Part shown: positions 1-11,113 of the stretch, one piece after another
Layout: every line of letters begins with the position of its first letter
How positions within the stretch are numbered: position 1 is the first letter of the stretch
DNA from: Symsagittifera roscoffensis
Lineage: Eukaryota; Xenacoelomorpha; Acoela; Convolutidae
Direction of reading: 5' to 3'
Assembly (NCBI RefSeq): GCF_963678635.1
Contig: NC_087064.1
Location: 74,339,465 to 74,403,464 of the forward strand
Length of the DNA: 64,000 nucleotides
Program-made: the position numbers and the translations under genes
The notes under the pieces: model-generated
Database searches by the model: none
Seen by the model: the letters and a program-made list of their open reading frames with translations, nothing else
Told to the model about the DNA's origin: nothing

Positions 1-338
1 GGCATCTCACCTGGTTGGTAAGTCCTAGAACTTCCCAATCCAGGCTCATTCGCCAAGTCACTCCCTGAGAGAGCCCCGTTTCTCCACCTCATCACTCTCA
101 TGTTCGGGCGGTCTAGTACTCCTCTTTCTCCATATGCTGCCATCAACAGGACTTCCGTGGGGCGGTCCCCACGGTTGTCGTGCCCCAAGATGTTGATCAG
201 GGCGGTCAGCAACATGACCACCTCTGGGTCCTCCAGAGCGAAGTCTCGTTCGATCAGCCGACGATAGATCGCATCTACCATCGGTCCTACATATGCCTCT
301 GCCAGGTCCATCAATTCATCCAGGTTGAACTTGTCCAT
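1..338 (-). CDS. Partial ORF running off the left edge, function unknown
   Basis: An open frame starts at an ATG at 336-338 and stays open for 112 codons to the left edge of the window. The protein begins MDKFNLDELMDLAEAYVGPM and is acidic and probably helical, with no motif I recognise. GC and codon use match the decayed retroelement to its right and it lies on the same strand, so it may be a 3' accessory ORF of that element or the start of a neighbouring element. No signal peptide is visible. The start is chosen as the first ATG after stops in the 339-728 stretch. Confidence 0.45.
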   Translation of the reverse strand, partial: MDKFNLDELMDLAEAYVGPMVDAIYRRLIERDFALEDPEVVMLLTALINILGHDNRGDRPTEVLLMAAYGERGVLDRPNMRVMRWRNGALSGSDLANEPGLGSSRTYQPGEM

Positions 339-728
339 TCTATTCTTTTCAAGTTTGATTTGATTCGATTCTTTGACTCAAAGGAGTAATTTAAATGATC
401 AATCAGGATCTAGAAAAGAAATCACGAATGTCACACTTGTTAGTTTCACCTTAACATATATCGTTAAAATTTGCTTAAAACAGTTCAGATAAAAAGATAT
501 TTATCCTAAAATTTGTTAAAATCAATTGGTTTCTAAAGTTTTGGAATTCGACCTAAGATTGGACAGTCCAAACTTTGGATCTATTCCCAAGATCGTCATC
601 TAGTTGTTCATGGTCACCAACCCCTACTTACCCATGATCTTAATAACCTAACACATAACATAACATAACACACATCTCACACAATACACACAACTTAATC
701 TTTGGCCTAACACTCTTTCGCACTTCAC
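339..728. other. Noncoding stretch between the partial ORF and the macro-like ORF
   Basis: AT-rich sequence with no supported ORF. It contains a short CATAA/CATAACA repeat at about 650-672. No sequence here is repeated at 10259-11000, so it is not an LTR paired with the other end of the element. Confidence 0.5.
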
Positions 729-1295
729 TCAGCCTATACTTAAATAATATTTCTTATGTAGATATACTTGTATGTTTGTATCAGAGAATATCACGTGTAC
801 AAGCGCGTACAATTCCCGAGGATGCAGTCTTCCTCTGTTTGGATCGTACACTGGAAGCGAGAGCTCCTTCACGTCCATTTCCACAAGGAAGTCCCTCAGC
901 CTCGTCAAAGACAAGACTAGGTTTTCTGTGTCCACGTGCTGCTTCTCTGTCGCCCTCGTTACCAAGAAGCATAAGTACTTTCCCGGTATCTGCGACACCG
1001 CCGGAGGTAAGGCTGCTACGCCCCCTATCCCTGGTCTTTGCTTCCAAAGGAATTCCACGTTTTTGTATTCTCTCTTAAAGTCTGCCGCTAACGCTGTCCT
1101 AAAACTCATGTCTGCGGTGATTGTTATCGCACATGTTCTGTTTGTGAGTATGAAATCACTGTCTGTTAGTATTATGTTACTTGAATATTCATTTGGTAAA
1201 ATAAAATATGACTCAACCACCCTGCCTATGTCAGGTTTCTTAGGTTCTTCGCCTGTTTCTGCTTCTAACTCTCCTGTTTCTCTTGCTATTCTCAA
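729..1295 (-). pseudogene. Macro domain-like ORF (TARG1/OARD1-like), retroelement C-terminal domain
   Basis: The 188-residue frame resembles the macro domain of human TARG1 (OARD1), which removes ADP-ribose from proteins. Matches include the strand GKYLCFLVTR (against the family G-R-Y-I..LITK), ENLVLSL, and LSLP followed by an ungapped match through to IFSDTNIQV at the end. From memory of human TARG1, catalytic Lys84 is Arg here, catalytic Asp125 is Gly, and the glycine-rich loop Gly-Cys-Gly is Asp-Pro-Asn, so the enzyme site should be dead. The frame opens at a TTG beside an A8 run at about 1296-1304 where the upstream ORF (1240-2346) changes frame, so it probably belongs to the same polyprotein. 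It could still bind ADP-ribose or be purely structural. Confidence 0.65.
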
Positions 1296-2346
1296 TTTTT
1301 TTTATTATCAGGTTTTCAGTGTGGGTAAGTCCTACCCCCACTCCCCGGACAAAAATATCCATCGGCGTCCCCGTCGATCGCATACCGGACATCAAGTCAA
1401 GGTTAGAAGCTGGAATGAGAAGTTGTCCTTCCTGGGCAGCCCAGGAAGGATCATCTCGTTCGGTCTTAATGTATTTCGCGCTTTCACGATCTACGTCTTG
1501 AATCGTAACGCTGGTCTTTTTAGGGTCTGATGTCATTTCGTTCAGCCACTCTAAGACACGCAGGTTCGTCAGGTCTTGTTCATTTGACTGCTGTTGCTCA
1601 TCGTCGAATTCTACCTCGGGTTTCGACCAGTCGTCAACCCACTCATCGTTGTGATCATCGACTATGTCAATGTCTTGTGACACGGTTATTTCCTCTAAAC
1701 CCACTACTTCCTCCACTATTTTCTTTAGATCTATCCTATCCACTACAAAGTCGTCACCGTAAGGATTGCATTTCTTTCTTGGTCTCGTCCCGTCCTTCTG
1801 ACGAGTCCGCATCGTGAACGGAAGATCTGGTTCCAAGTTCTTGGGAACCTCTATCTGTTCGGGATCCTGCCAATCCTCTTCTGCGTAGGGTAAGGTTTCA
1901 TCGTCCGCTTCGATCTGTTCGTTTGGATCCAGGTCCAATGGTGTATCCGTACCTTCCTCTACGACTTCGTTTCCATCGTTCTTCTCCCTGGTGCCTTTTT
2001 CATTGACCTCACAAGCAGGATCCATCATTAGATAATCCCCTTCTTCCATGTCTGCAGGTATACACCAGTCTTCTGTCGATGGATTGTGTGGCTTGATGTT
2101 CTCGTAGTGGGCGGCTCGGCCAGTACTCAGTCTATAAAAGCGTCCCTCCTGGTGCACCTCCGTGATCATGAAGGGTCCCCTCCATTTCTTTAGAAGTTTC
2201 TTTGTCCCTTTCGGTGGTATAACGTTCTGAAATACCCATACATAGTCTCCCACCGAGTAAGCTTTTGCGCCAGCTGCTTTCTTGTCGAATCTTTTCCTTT
2301 GCCTTGCCTGTGCTTGCTGAGTATTTCGTCTGCACAGATCGTTCAA
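1240..2346 (-). pseudogene. Integrase C-terminal GPF module plus acidic tail
   Basis: 368 codons. Residues about 25-85 hold a Ty3-type GPY/F module (AYSVGDYVWVFQN, then WRGPFMI). The remaining ~270 residues are acidic and low complexity (many Asp/Glu/Pro) and lead towards the macro-like domain. The true upstream part is the integrase ORF 2343-3389, which is in another frame; the change of frame lies at 2343-2346. The last ~60 residues overlap the macro-like ORF in a different frame, with the switch probably at the A run near 1300. Confidence 0.75.
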
Positions 2347-3389
2347 CTCCTGTTGACTCTGATCACATCCCTTACGTAAACCTGTGGAGATGTTTTCTTT
2401 CCCTCATACTCTGGGTAGAAGAATGTCAAGGGTAAAGACTTCTCGTGCCCCGTCAGCGTCATGCGTGGAATGACTCCAGTGATGGAGTGTTGCGTGCTAT
2501 TATAAGCTCCCATCACCTGTGAAACGTATCTGTCCCAATCGGTCATGTACCTGGAACAATATACCCTCAGCATCGACACTAACGTCCTATTCTGCCTTTC
2601 CACTAGGCCATTCGTTTGAGGGTGGTATGTCGTGGAGTGAGCCTGAGCGACCTGTGAGCGTCTCATAAGCTCTTTCGTAAGCTCTCCTACGAAAGCTGTT
2701 CCATTATCCGATTGAACCGTCATTGGACAACCATGTCTTGCTATCCACGTGTTGATCAGGTGGTCGCATGTCTCTTCCGCCGAGGCAGTTATGCAGGGCA
2801 CGGCCTCTGCATACTTCGTGAAGTGATCTATCATGACCAAGACTTGGTTATAACCGATGTCTGTCATGCATATCTTCTGGTGATCTATCTGCACCACCTC
2901 GTTGAATTCAGACGACTCAATCGATTGTAAAGGAAATCGTAATTTCCTTGGATCCTTGACCTGTTGGCATGACAGGCACGCTGTTACCCATTTCTCACAT
3001 GCCTTTTTCATTCCAGGCCACTCAAAGCGCTTCAGAATCCTCTGATACACTTTGTCGATCCCTTGATGGCCCATCTGATCATGCGACCTGAATAATAGTT
3101 CTGTCTGATAGAGTTGCGGCAACACTATCGCGTTATATTTGTATAAGAACTTGTCTTCTTCTCTTCTCCTGCAAGCCACGATCCCGTCCTTGTTCAGATA
3201 TAATCTCCCCTCCTTCTGCATGAAGTATTGTCTCAGGATCCTATAGCTGTCTTCTTCTAGGTCACCTTTGTCAGGTGCACCGTTTTCTATCCACATTTTT
3301 CGGTTGCTTGTCATGCGATCATTTCTCTGCGCCCTTAGAAGGTCCGAGAGTCTGTATCTCGCCTTCAAGTACGTCTTCATGACTCTCAT
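2343..3389 (-). pseudogene. Retroelement integrase (zinc-binding and catalytic core)
   Basis: 348 codons. An HHCC-type region is visible (GHQGIDKVY ... CLSCQQVK) followed by the rve catalytic core with the D,D-E triad: VVQIDH, VQSDNGTAF and GLVERQNR. An in-frame TAG at 3402-3404 separates it from the RT/RNase H frame, so it was once continuous with that ORF. It ends by frame change into the GPF module at 2346. Confidence 0.85.
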
Positions 3390-3401
3390 CTGACTATTCA
3401 G

Positions 3402-5522
3402 CTAGTTGGGCTGATGTGTGTCTTCTTCCATCTTAACGCACCAAATCTTCGCCAATGGTTGTGTTTCTTGCTGAAACGGCTGAAGATCAGTCCTGACTAC
3501 CTCTTTCTGCGGCAACAGGCTTATCGAACGTTTCGATACCGCTATCGTTTCTAAGTCATCCGCTGCGTTGTCAAAGACTCTTTCGCTTGGTATTAGGTAG
3601 CGATCACTGTCAGGATCCTGGTACACCTCTCTGTCCAGGTCTCTCGCCCGAGTTTCCACTAGTAGCGTGTGTATCGCCAGTTCTGACAGTTCGGATCCCG
3701 AACTCGAGTTCCTGTCTGAATAGGTGTCCATTCCTGATTTTCGGGAAGCGTCATCCGTCGAAGAGGTTGTGCTGGAGACTGCACGCTCCTCCAGATCATG
3801 TCTGTGCTTTCTTCGCATCCACCTGAACTCCCCGGACAAAACCTTGTTCTCTGGGTCCTGTCTCTCATCAGGAATTTCCTCGTTTATCTCAGACTCCCCG
3901 GACAAATTTCCTTGTCCCGGGTGTTGATCTTGTGATCGCTGGTTCTTCTCCTCATCCTTCTCCCCGGAGAAATAGTCTTGCGGCAGATTTTGTTCTACAA
4001 CTTCACCCTCTTTATCCCGGTCTACAAAGGTGACTGTTTTCTTTCGCTTGCTGCTCCCCTGTTCTTTCTGTCCGTAAGAAGTACTTGTTAAAATCTCTTG
4101 GGGTATTGAGGATACTAGTTGCTGAACTATTGTCCTACAATCCCTCTCGTTCTCTTCGTGCTGTCGTCTGGACGGCATGATCTTCACCTTCTCACTGACT
4201 GTTAGCGATGCCACTGCTGCTGTCCACTCGGGGTCATCTCTGGTCACTTCTCTTTCTAACAATCCACCCAGCATCCGCATCACTTGTGGTGTGACTTGCA
4301 CCGTTTTATCCAGTAATGAGAGGCTGTTTATTTTCATGCGAGAGAGTTCTTGCTGGACCAGGTTCGAGCGCAGCAACAAATCCAAGGGGACCGGGTCCTC
4401 CTTGGACAGGATCTTTATCTCGGCTGCTTTCTCTACAGGTAGCTCAGGGTGCCCTGGAATTGGATGTCCTGATTTATCCAACCATCTCGTTAAGGGAAGC
4501 GCTTCATAAGTTTCTTTGTCCAAAAACGAGAATCCCTCCTTTATTTCCGCCTGATTGGCCTGCTTCTGTTCCAACCTTTCATAGAACTCAGTTTTCTTGC
4601 TGAGGTTGTCAGCATTCTGGTGTTTGTCACGCATCCTATGTTCGATTATCATATGGTAGCCATCCAATCTTACTATCCATCTACCAATATAACTCTGATC
4701 CATCGAGTAGGTCTTCAACCAGGATAACGCTCTGTTGTCCACGCGTAACTTGAAGGGAGCGCTCCCCAAGTATGCACGGTACTTCTCCACGAAGGTGACT
4801 ACTGCAAACATTTCTGCTTTTGGTGCGCCATATTTCATCTCTGTGTCACTCAAGACCTTGCTGCCGTATGCAATGGGACGGAGAACTGTTCTTCCGTTCC
4901 ATTCTTGCTCTTGATGCAAGATTCCTGAGATGGCCACCACCGATGCGTCTGTGTCAAGAACATACATGCCCTTTTCTGTAGGCATGCCCAGCACTGGCGC
5001 TTCGCACAGTTCCCGCTTTACGTTCTCAAAGGCCGTTTGAGCTTCATCGCTCCATTCGAACTTTTTCCCTTTGTTGCGCATCAGCTTCTGCATCGGGTAC
5101 ACCTTGTCCGCATATCCTTTAATGAATTCACGGTAATAATTGGCAAACCCCAGGAAGCTCATTAGCTGTGTGTCCGTCCTCGGAGCCTTCCATGTCAGCA
5201 CAGCCTCTACTGCTTCCGGATCTGGCCTCACACCATGCCTGTCCACCATTCTTCCCAGGTACTTCATCGAATCCCTAAGGATTTCACATTTCGATGGTTT
5301 GCATTTCAAGCCTGCTCTTTTCATACATCCGAAGACCTCATCGAGCCGGTCAATGTGATCCTCCAGGGTCGGTGTCGCTATGACTACGTCATCCACGTAG
5401 CACATCAAGAGATTCCCGTACTTTTTGGTCACTCCTGTCAAAGCCTGAGCCATCAGCCTTTGAAAAGTTGCTGTTGCATTGCACAAGCCGAAGGGCATCC
5501 TCTTCCACTGGTACAACCCCAA
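3402..5522 (-). pseudogene. Reverse transcriptase C-terminal half, RNase H and acidic spacer
   Basis: 706 codons. RT starts inside the palm (GLYQWKRMPFGLCNA) and includes the catalytic YVDD box at about residue 43, then the thumb/connection (MSFLGFANYYREFI). RNase H follows at about residues 185-315 (DTDASVV, KAEMFAV, DNRALSWL, NADNLSKK). Residues about 320-700 form an unusual acidic and Ser-rich spacer before integrase, with three short SGE repeats (YFSGEKDEE, NLSGESEIN, VLSGEFRW). The 5' part of RT is in ORF 5453-5839 in a different frame. Confidence 0.85.
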
Positions 5523-5932
5523 TTCGCACGCGAAACCGGTTTTTCCCTATCCTTTTTCCGCAAAGGAACCTGCCAGAAGGCAGAACCTAAGTCCAATGTG
5601 GTGAAGAACTTGGCATCACCAAGTTTAGATAGGCTCTCGTCTATTCGCGGTATCGGGTACGCATCTTTTATCGTTACCGCGTTCAAGTAACGAAAGTCGC
5701 AACAAAATCTAAGCTGCCCCCCTTTCTTTTTCGCCATTACTACTCCGCAAGCCCATGGCAATTTCGAGGGTTCTATCATGTCGTATTCAAGCAACATTTC
5801 TATTTCCGCTCGGCACGCTTCCGATTTATGTGGCGTCATTCGCCTTGCGCCTTCCCTATGGGGAACGGCGCCCTCTTCTAGTTCGATTTCGTGTTCGACG
5901 AAATTACAGCAACCGATGTCCGCCTTATGTTT
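5453..5932 (-). pseudogene. Reverse transcriptase N-terminal half
   Basis: Open from the TGA at 5933-5935 down to 5453; the first ATG is at 5839. It carries RT fingers/palm motifs: RRMTPHKSEACRAEI, PWACGVVMAKKKGG, RFCCDFRYLN, and TTLDLGSAFWQVPL with the first catalytic Asp. The frame is lost near 5530-5550, where the match moves to ORF 3402-5522. It is in the same frame as the Gag/protease ORF, separated from it by TAA (5972-5974) and TGA (5933-5935). Confidence 0.8.
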
Positions 5933-5971
5933 TCAAAATACCTCGGCGTTCCGATTTAGGAGGTCCCGCAA

Positions 5972-8900
5972 TTATTCAAAATCTCCCTCACCTATTTTCC
6001 CTTTTAAATGTTCTATTTCTGGCAAAACCGGTTTGTCAGAATCTAGTTCATATGACGAGGGGCGTTCCGGAAAATTCGAGCAGCTTGATAAGCCGTCGTC
6101 CGTTTCGGATTTCATTGAAAACAATTTATGAATAGATTTTGATTCATTAATTCTCTTTAAAATTTTATCTTTATTTGCATGATAAGGACAGTCTTTCACA
6201 CTATATTTCTTCAAGTTTTGTGTCTCCTCATAGTCGGTCTTCATCGGCAAAGCGTAGCCAAGCTTCTTTCCACGCTGGATTAAAACCGTGGTGTCCAGTG
6301 TGTTCAACAACACACTGACACACAGTCCGTTTCGCGTTACCGAGAAGCTCCGGCCTAAAATCACCGAACTCTGACTATTTGGATTCGGTACTAAGCAAAC
6401 CTGTCTACTATCACTCAACGAATTTAAATTTCTCATTCTAAAAATTGCTACTACAGCTTGTCCTGGTTTTAATTTTACTTTTCTATCCAAAAAAACTGGT
6501 ACCTTAGTTTCGTCTGTTATTATCCTATAAATTGGTCTCTTAACATACTTTCGGTCCGGGTTTCTAATCCGTATCAGACCGTTGTTCAAATCAATCATCA
6601 CGTCAAAATTCCTGACAAAATCTCTGCCCAAGATGAATTGGTCGGCATCGTCCAGATTCTCTACCACCAGGAAGCTCATCCAAAGATCTCGTCCTCCCAT
6701 GTGAAGGACCGTTATCAGTGTTCTTCCGGCTACGTAGATGGCTCCTCGATTTGCGGCTGCCAGTCGGAGATTCGTAGGAATCAGATCTTCCCGCGTGAAG
6801 CCCATTCTTTCCCAAGTTTTTATCGGCATCACACTCACTACCGCTCCTGTGTCCAGAAGCCCTGTGACTCCGATTTTTGTTCCGTTGGTGTCGAGCAGAT
6901 GTGCTGTCACATCTGCTTCATATCCAATGTGTACTGCGTCTTGTTCCATCATGGCGTCATGGCCTATCTTGCGGACCTTGAGTTCCTCTTCTCCCAAATA
7001 GATCTGCCCTATTTGGTCATCATCTGTTGTTACATAAGTCCTGGTGTAGATACTGATCCCATCCACGTTCAGCATCACTTGATACGGCCCATAGACTTCT
7101 AGGTAGCGTCCATGAAGTTTCTTCATGCGAGGGCCACCCGTCGTTAGTAGTGCTCGCACAGCTCTCGATTCGGTGCGTGGCTCCACCTGCCTCAGATAAT
7201 CTGTATATGTGTCCAAATGCATCAAAGTGAACTCGGATGGTTCACTCAGATTTCTGATCACCTGATGTCCAGCCACTGAGATTATTGATTGTATCTTGCT
7301 TCCTTGCGGCACCATGCCGAACCTCTGACCGGAGATCACATTAAGCTTCATGCTCAAGCTGCTTGGTGCTTTTGCCTCTTCAACTTCCGTTGCTTCGAAG
7401 GCGTTCAGTTGCTCCTGTAATTTTTCATTCTCCAGCTCGAGTTTCACCTTTTGTTCAATCTCTTTCGTCACTAGTTCCTGCTGTACTCTATTTATAGCAT
7501 CCCTCGCCATTGCCCTATAATCGATTTTGAAGTCATCGGCCGCAGTTGCTGGTTCCGGTTCACGTGCTTCCTCTGTTACCGCTTGCATCTTCTTTGCTAC
7601 CAGCTCTTGAGGTTTATCCTTTCTGCGTGCCTCCGCTTCACTCAAAAGTCGAGCCTTGCTGGCTTTCACTCCTGACAAAGCTTCTTCATGTCTTGGATGC
7701 TTGATGTCTGCCACTGCATCCCAGAATGGCGGACAATCTGATTTAAAATGACCTTCCAAGTTACAAAAGAAACACCTCGGACCGAATTTCGCAATTGCTC
7801 CTCTCATGAAATCCTCATGGTCCAACTCTGACGCATCTTCGTCCTCGAGGCTAAAGCCTATTGCTTTCATGCCTTGTTTGTAAGCTGGGCATGCTGACAC
7901 ATGATGGTCTGTTGAACTGCAATTAGCACAAGAACGTCTCTTGTCCATATCATCCCTCGGTTTGTACCAATTGTTCCCTTGGTTTGCTGGTCCGTTGTTA
8001 AAATTTCCATAATTGTTCTTGTAATATCCAGATCTCGAAGGAGGTTTCAACAACAGATACTCTTTTGATTTGAGCCTCAACTCCTCCGGTGTTGGCGCAT
8101 TAGTTGATAGTGGTGTGTAATGCGTTGCTAGCATTGTGCGAAGTTCATCATTTTTCACACCATCGATGAATTTTGAGGCTACGGCCAGGTTCATCCTTCG
8201 GTTTGACTCATCCGGTTGGCTGCGTCTTCTCAGCATTTCCAAATCATCAAGAAACTTGTCTATGGTTTCATCTTCTCGTTGCCTCCGTTTCTCGAAGCGC
8301 ATCATCGCCTGGTGCCCCTGCACCCCTGATCCGAAACGGTTTAACAAAATTTCGAAGATTTTTTCAGCAGTGTCACGTTGATATTGCTTCTTGGCCATGA
8401 CACAGTTCAGGGCTGTCCCTTCCAAGTTGCTGGTGAGCGCACTGCATTCCTGTCTCTCCGACAAGTCCTCTTCCTCAAAATGCAACTTCATTACTTCTAT
8501 CCAGGTATCAATGCAGCCATCAGATTCGTCTTTGTAGCATCTTGGTTTCTTAAAGACTCTTCTGGACTTCTCACTGCGTTCATTGGTTCTTGATAACCTT
8601 GTCAGGAATGTCTCCAAAGACCTGTTTAGGGGTTCAAATGCTGTGGCCATTGCCGTAGCATCCCTTGAGTGTCCTGCTTGAGTGTCCTCACACCTCGTCG
8701 AAGGCTCTGTATGAGGTGCATCCCTGCAATCCGAATCGCCGTGAGTGTTTCCCTCTTGACCTACATGACTCCTCTTCGGGCTTGCATGCCCCCTGTTGCC
8801 GGAATCACTTCTCCCAGTCGCATGTGTGCCTTGCGTTGGTCGTTCGTTAGAGATCTGTCTGTTCCCCGTTGAATTTGCTCTACTGTTCGGGCCCCATGCT

Positions 8901-9028
8901 GTATTACCCCTGGTGGCATAGCCTGATGAACTGCCCCTGCCTCTAGTGGATCCATACGTCTTCCTCCTTTGATGTTCATTGAAGTTCACCCTCGGTTCCC
9001 TGCTGGGACCTCCCGAGTTCGGCTCTCC
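5972..9028 (-). pseudogene. Gag capsid, two zinc knuckles and aspartic protease
   Basis: About 1005 codons from a GTG at 8989; the frame is open from the TAA at 9029-9031. A Gly/Ser/Arg-rich N-terminus is followed by a retrotransposon Gag capsid (DTWIEVMKLHF, LEGTALNCVM, EDETIDKFLDDLEMLRRR). Two CCHC knuckles follow (CANCSSTDHHVSAC and CFFCNLEGHFKSDC) and then a coiled-coil stretch. The protease has an active site LLDTGAVVSV at about residue 735 and a downstream FILGRDFVRNF segment. It is expected to assemble the particle and process the polyprotein. No ATG starts this ORF near its 5' end, so it was probably reached from ORF1 through the TAA or by another recoding route. Confidence 0.8.
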
Positions 9029-10258
9029 TTATTTTGGTCCACTCTTGCTGCTTAGTAGCCCGTCCAACCTATCCATGATAGCCTGAGTTCGCCTCTCCAT
9101 CATCGCGTCTATCTTTGTGTCAAGAGTCCCAAGAGACTGCTCTTGCTGAATTCTTAACTTCTCCATGTCGGCTCTTAAGCGTAACTCCCTCTGTTCCGCC
9201 TCTCTTGTCATTCGCGACAAGTTCCTCGTCATATGTTCGTCCGTCCTTTCTTTCAAGCGTTTTTCGCTTCTGCCAACTTCTTGTCTGTTGCGGTTTATTT
9301 CTTCCCGCAGACTTTCTCTTTCAATGTGAACTGCTCTTTCTAGTTCACTCATCCTTATCGACATCTGTTCATTTTGTTCTCCTAAACTGCCCACTATGTT
9401 GTTTAAGGCTTCCTCTAGCGCTGCCCCGTTGGCGTCCACGAGTGGCGTCACTAGTGGCGGTGTAACCCTGTCGGTCCCAGGTAACTTCGTGCTTGTCGAG
9501 ATCCGGGCCTTGACTCTCTGCTTCAACGTCTTTTCATTATTTATTTCAGGATCCATTAACGCGTTGCCGAGCCCTCTGGTTCTACTCTCTCCAGGTTGTG
9601 GCTCCAAACTTGCCCTAATCGCGAAGTCCTTTGACTGGCCCGGTGTGTTTGCCTCTTTGGTTATCGTTGTCACTACACCAAATTTGTCCATGGTTCCAGT
9701 CTCTCTTCCGACGTGTGCCTCACTCTCCTGGATCGAACTATTGAGGCTGACTTGAGATCCAAAGTCCCCTTGCTCTTCTTCATCTTCCTCATCCTCCTGG
9801 GACTCACCATCGTTTCCTGCTCCTCCTCCCATGCTGAATGGAAAGAAGTTTCCTAAGGTGTTCTTCATTCTTTCTGAGAACGATGACGACGTTGTTTGCT
9901 TCCCAGTTCCGCTTGCCATCATAGTGTTGTCTGTCGGAGATCTTCTAGTTGCCGCTACTTCAGTTGAGATGTCGGACAGTTCCGACATCTCTTCCCGATC
10001 CAATGTCCCGGTGGAAGTGGCAAAATCTTGGCCTTGCTCCACCGGAGTAGATTCACTCGCCAGCCTTCTGCCTCCCCCTTCCAGTCCATTTACTTCCTGG
10101 TTGTCGTTCATGGTATGGTCCGTATTGACCTCCACTTCTAACAGTTCTCTTCGCTCCTCTGAGGTCTTCTGACTTCTCGTTTCAACCATTCTGCCTGAAA
10201 CCGTCTCCTCTTTATCGGACCGGGATCGCTTGATCCAATCCACAAAAGGATCGGTCAT
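9029..10258 (-). CDS. Retroelement ORF1, acidic and coiled-coil protein
   Basis: 409 codons from ATG at 10258 to TAA at 9029-9031. The N-terminus is disordered and rich in Ser/Thr/Glu. From about residue 275 to the end there is a long heptad-type coiled coil (repeated Glu/Arg/Leu/Met, e.g. REEINRNRQEVGRSEKRL). No zinc knuckle is present; those are in the next ORF, which continues in the same frame after the TAA. It may be an N-terminal matrix/assembly part of Gag made alone or as a readthrough fusion. Confidence 0.65.
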   Translation of the reverse strand: MTDPFVDWIKRSRSDKEETVSGRMVETRSQKTSEERRELLEVEVNTDHTMNDNQEVNGLEGGGRRLASESTPVEQGQDFATSTGTLDREEMSELSDISTEVAATRRSPTDNTMMASGTGKQTTSSSFSERMKNTLGNFFPFSMGGGAGNDGESQEDEEDEEEQGDFGSQVSLNSSIQESEAHVGRETGTMDKFGVVTTITKEANTPGQSKDFAIRASLEPQPGESRTRGLGNALMDPEINNEKTLKQRVKARISTSTKLPGTDRVTPPLVTPLVDANGAALEEALNNIVGSLGEQNEQMSIRMSELERAVHIERESLREEINRNRQEVGRSEKRLKERTDEHMTRNLSRMTREAEQRELRLRADMEKLRIQQEQSLGTLDTKIDAMMERRTQAIMDRLDGLLSSKSGPK

Positions 10259-11113
10259 CGTTTTTCTTTGCTTTTCAGGTATGAATTTCCTAGAGCTATT
10301 ACCTCGTTTTGGTATCCTTCACTTGTCTAGACTCATTTTCTATTTGTCACTTTTTAATGCCTATACTTAACTCGATTGCTAGAGACCTTATAGTTTTATT
10401 AACAATAATAATGACACAACACAATAAATTTCACCAGATTCTATTAAATAGTGACCACGAATCCCTGTATGTTGTCAGAGTACAGTTTGTATAAAATTTA
10501 TTCACACTAACCGAATATCGGTGGTAAGATTTGAAAACTAGCACAATATGATGTTATCAGTCAATTTAAAAGATAGTGTATTCACTACCCGATCAAGCAC
10601 AGTTTATGTTGATTTAAAATCAAAAACAAATAATATATATTGACACAATATGAATGTATTATATAAAAAAACGTATGTGTCTTGTACTCTTAGTCGGTCG
10701 CAGTACAATAGTCGAACCTCTCTTTTAAAGAAAAAGTTTTCCCTGCACGGTGCTGCACCAAACAGACAAAACTTTGAAGGCAGTAATTTTCTCAAGTGGG
10801 CGTCTATTGCACCCACCGAGTACTGTGTTACCTATCTGCCTTCGGACTGCCCGAGCTAGACCTACTAAAATCCTCAGGGCAGTCACTTTCCCCAAAAACG
10901 TATTATGTTTCAATCCACACCAATGAATCACGCTCTTTTTAATTTAGACTTAGTGTCGCGAATATCCGAGTTCGGACCTGTTCTGTATTGGTCTGGTTCT
11001 TATTGAAACGCAAGTTACCAGTGCAGTCACTGATACCTAGCCTGTGTGCTAATAACCTAATACCTCTCACTTTTTAGTCTTTCTTTCGTCTACCTAAGTC
11101 CTTAATAAAATAA
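10259..11113. other. Noncoding region upstream of the left retroelement
   Basis: AT-rich leader-like sequence next to ORF1. I see no clear primer-binding site or LTR end, and no match to 339-728. The 13-base sequence GCGAATATCCGAG near 10955 recurs inverted near 12518. Confidence 0.4.

Larger units (their letters stand above)
1..10258 (-). mobile_element. Decayed Ty3/gypsy-type LTR retroelement with macro-like C-terminal domain (internal region)
   Basis: In minus-strand order it carries a coiled-coil ORF1 (10258-9029), Gag plus protease (8989-5972), RT and RNase H (5839-3402), integrase (3389-2343), a GPF module (2346-1240) and a macro-like domain (1295-729). The RT-RNaseH-IN order is that of Ty3/gypsy (Metaviridae). 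Breaks are in-frame TAA at 9029-9031, TAA at 5972-5974, TGA at 5933-5935 and TAG at 3402-3404, and frame changes near 5530, 2345 and 1295. Some breaks could be programmed but together they indicate decay. No LTR pair is seen: the 3' LTR is probably left of the window, the 5' LTR missing or unrecognised right of 10258. GC is clearly higher than in its surroundings. The left limit is uncertain. Confidence 0.85.

Noticed and set aside
339-728. LTR of the left retroelement paired with 10259-11000
   Set aside because: The two stretches share no sequence beyond short AT-rich words.
772-1530. 252-aa plus-strand ORF
   Set aside because: It lies opposite the macro-like and GPF frames, which have recognisable motifs.
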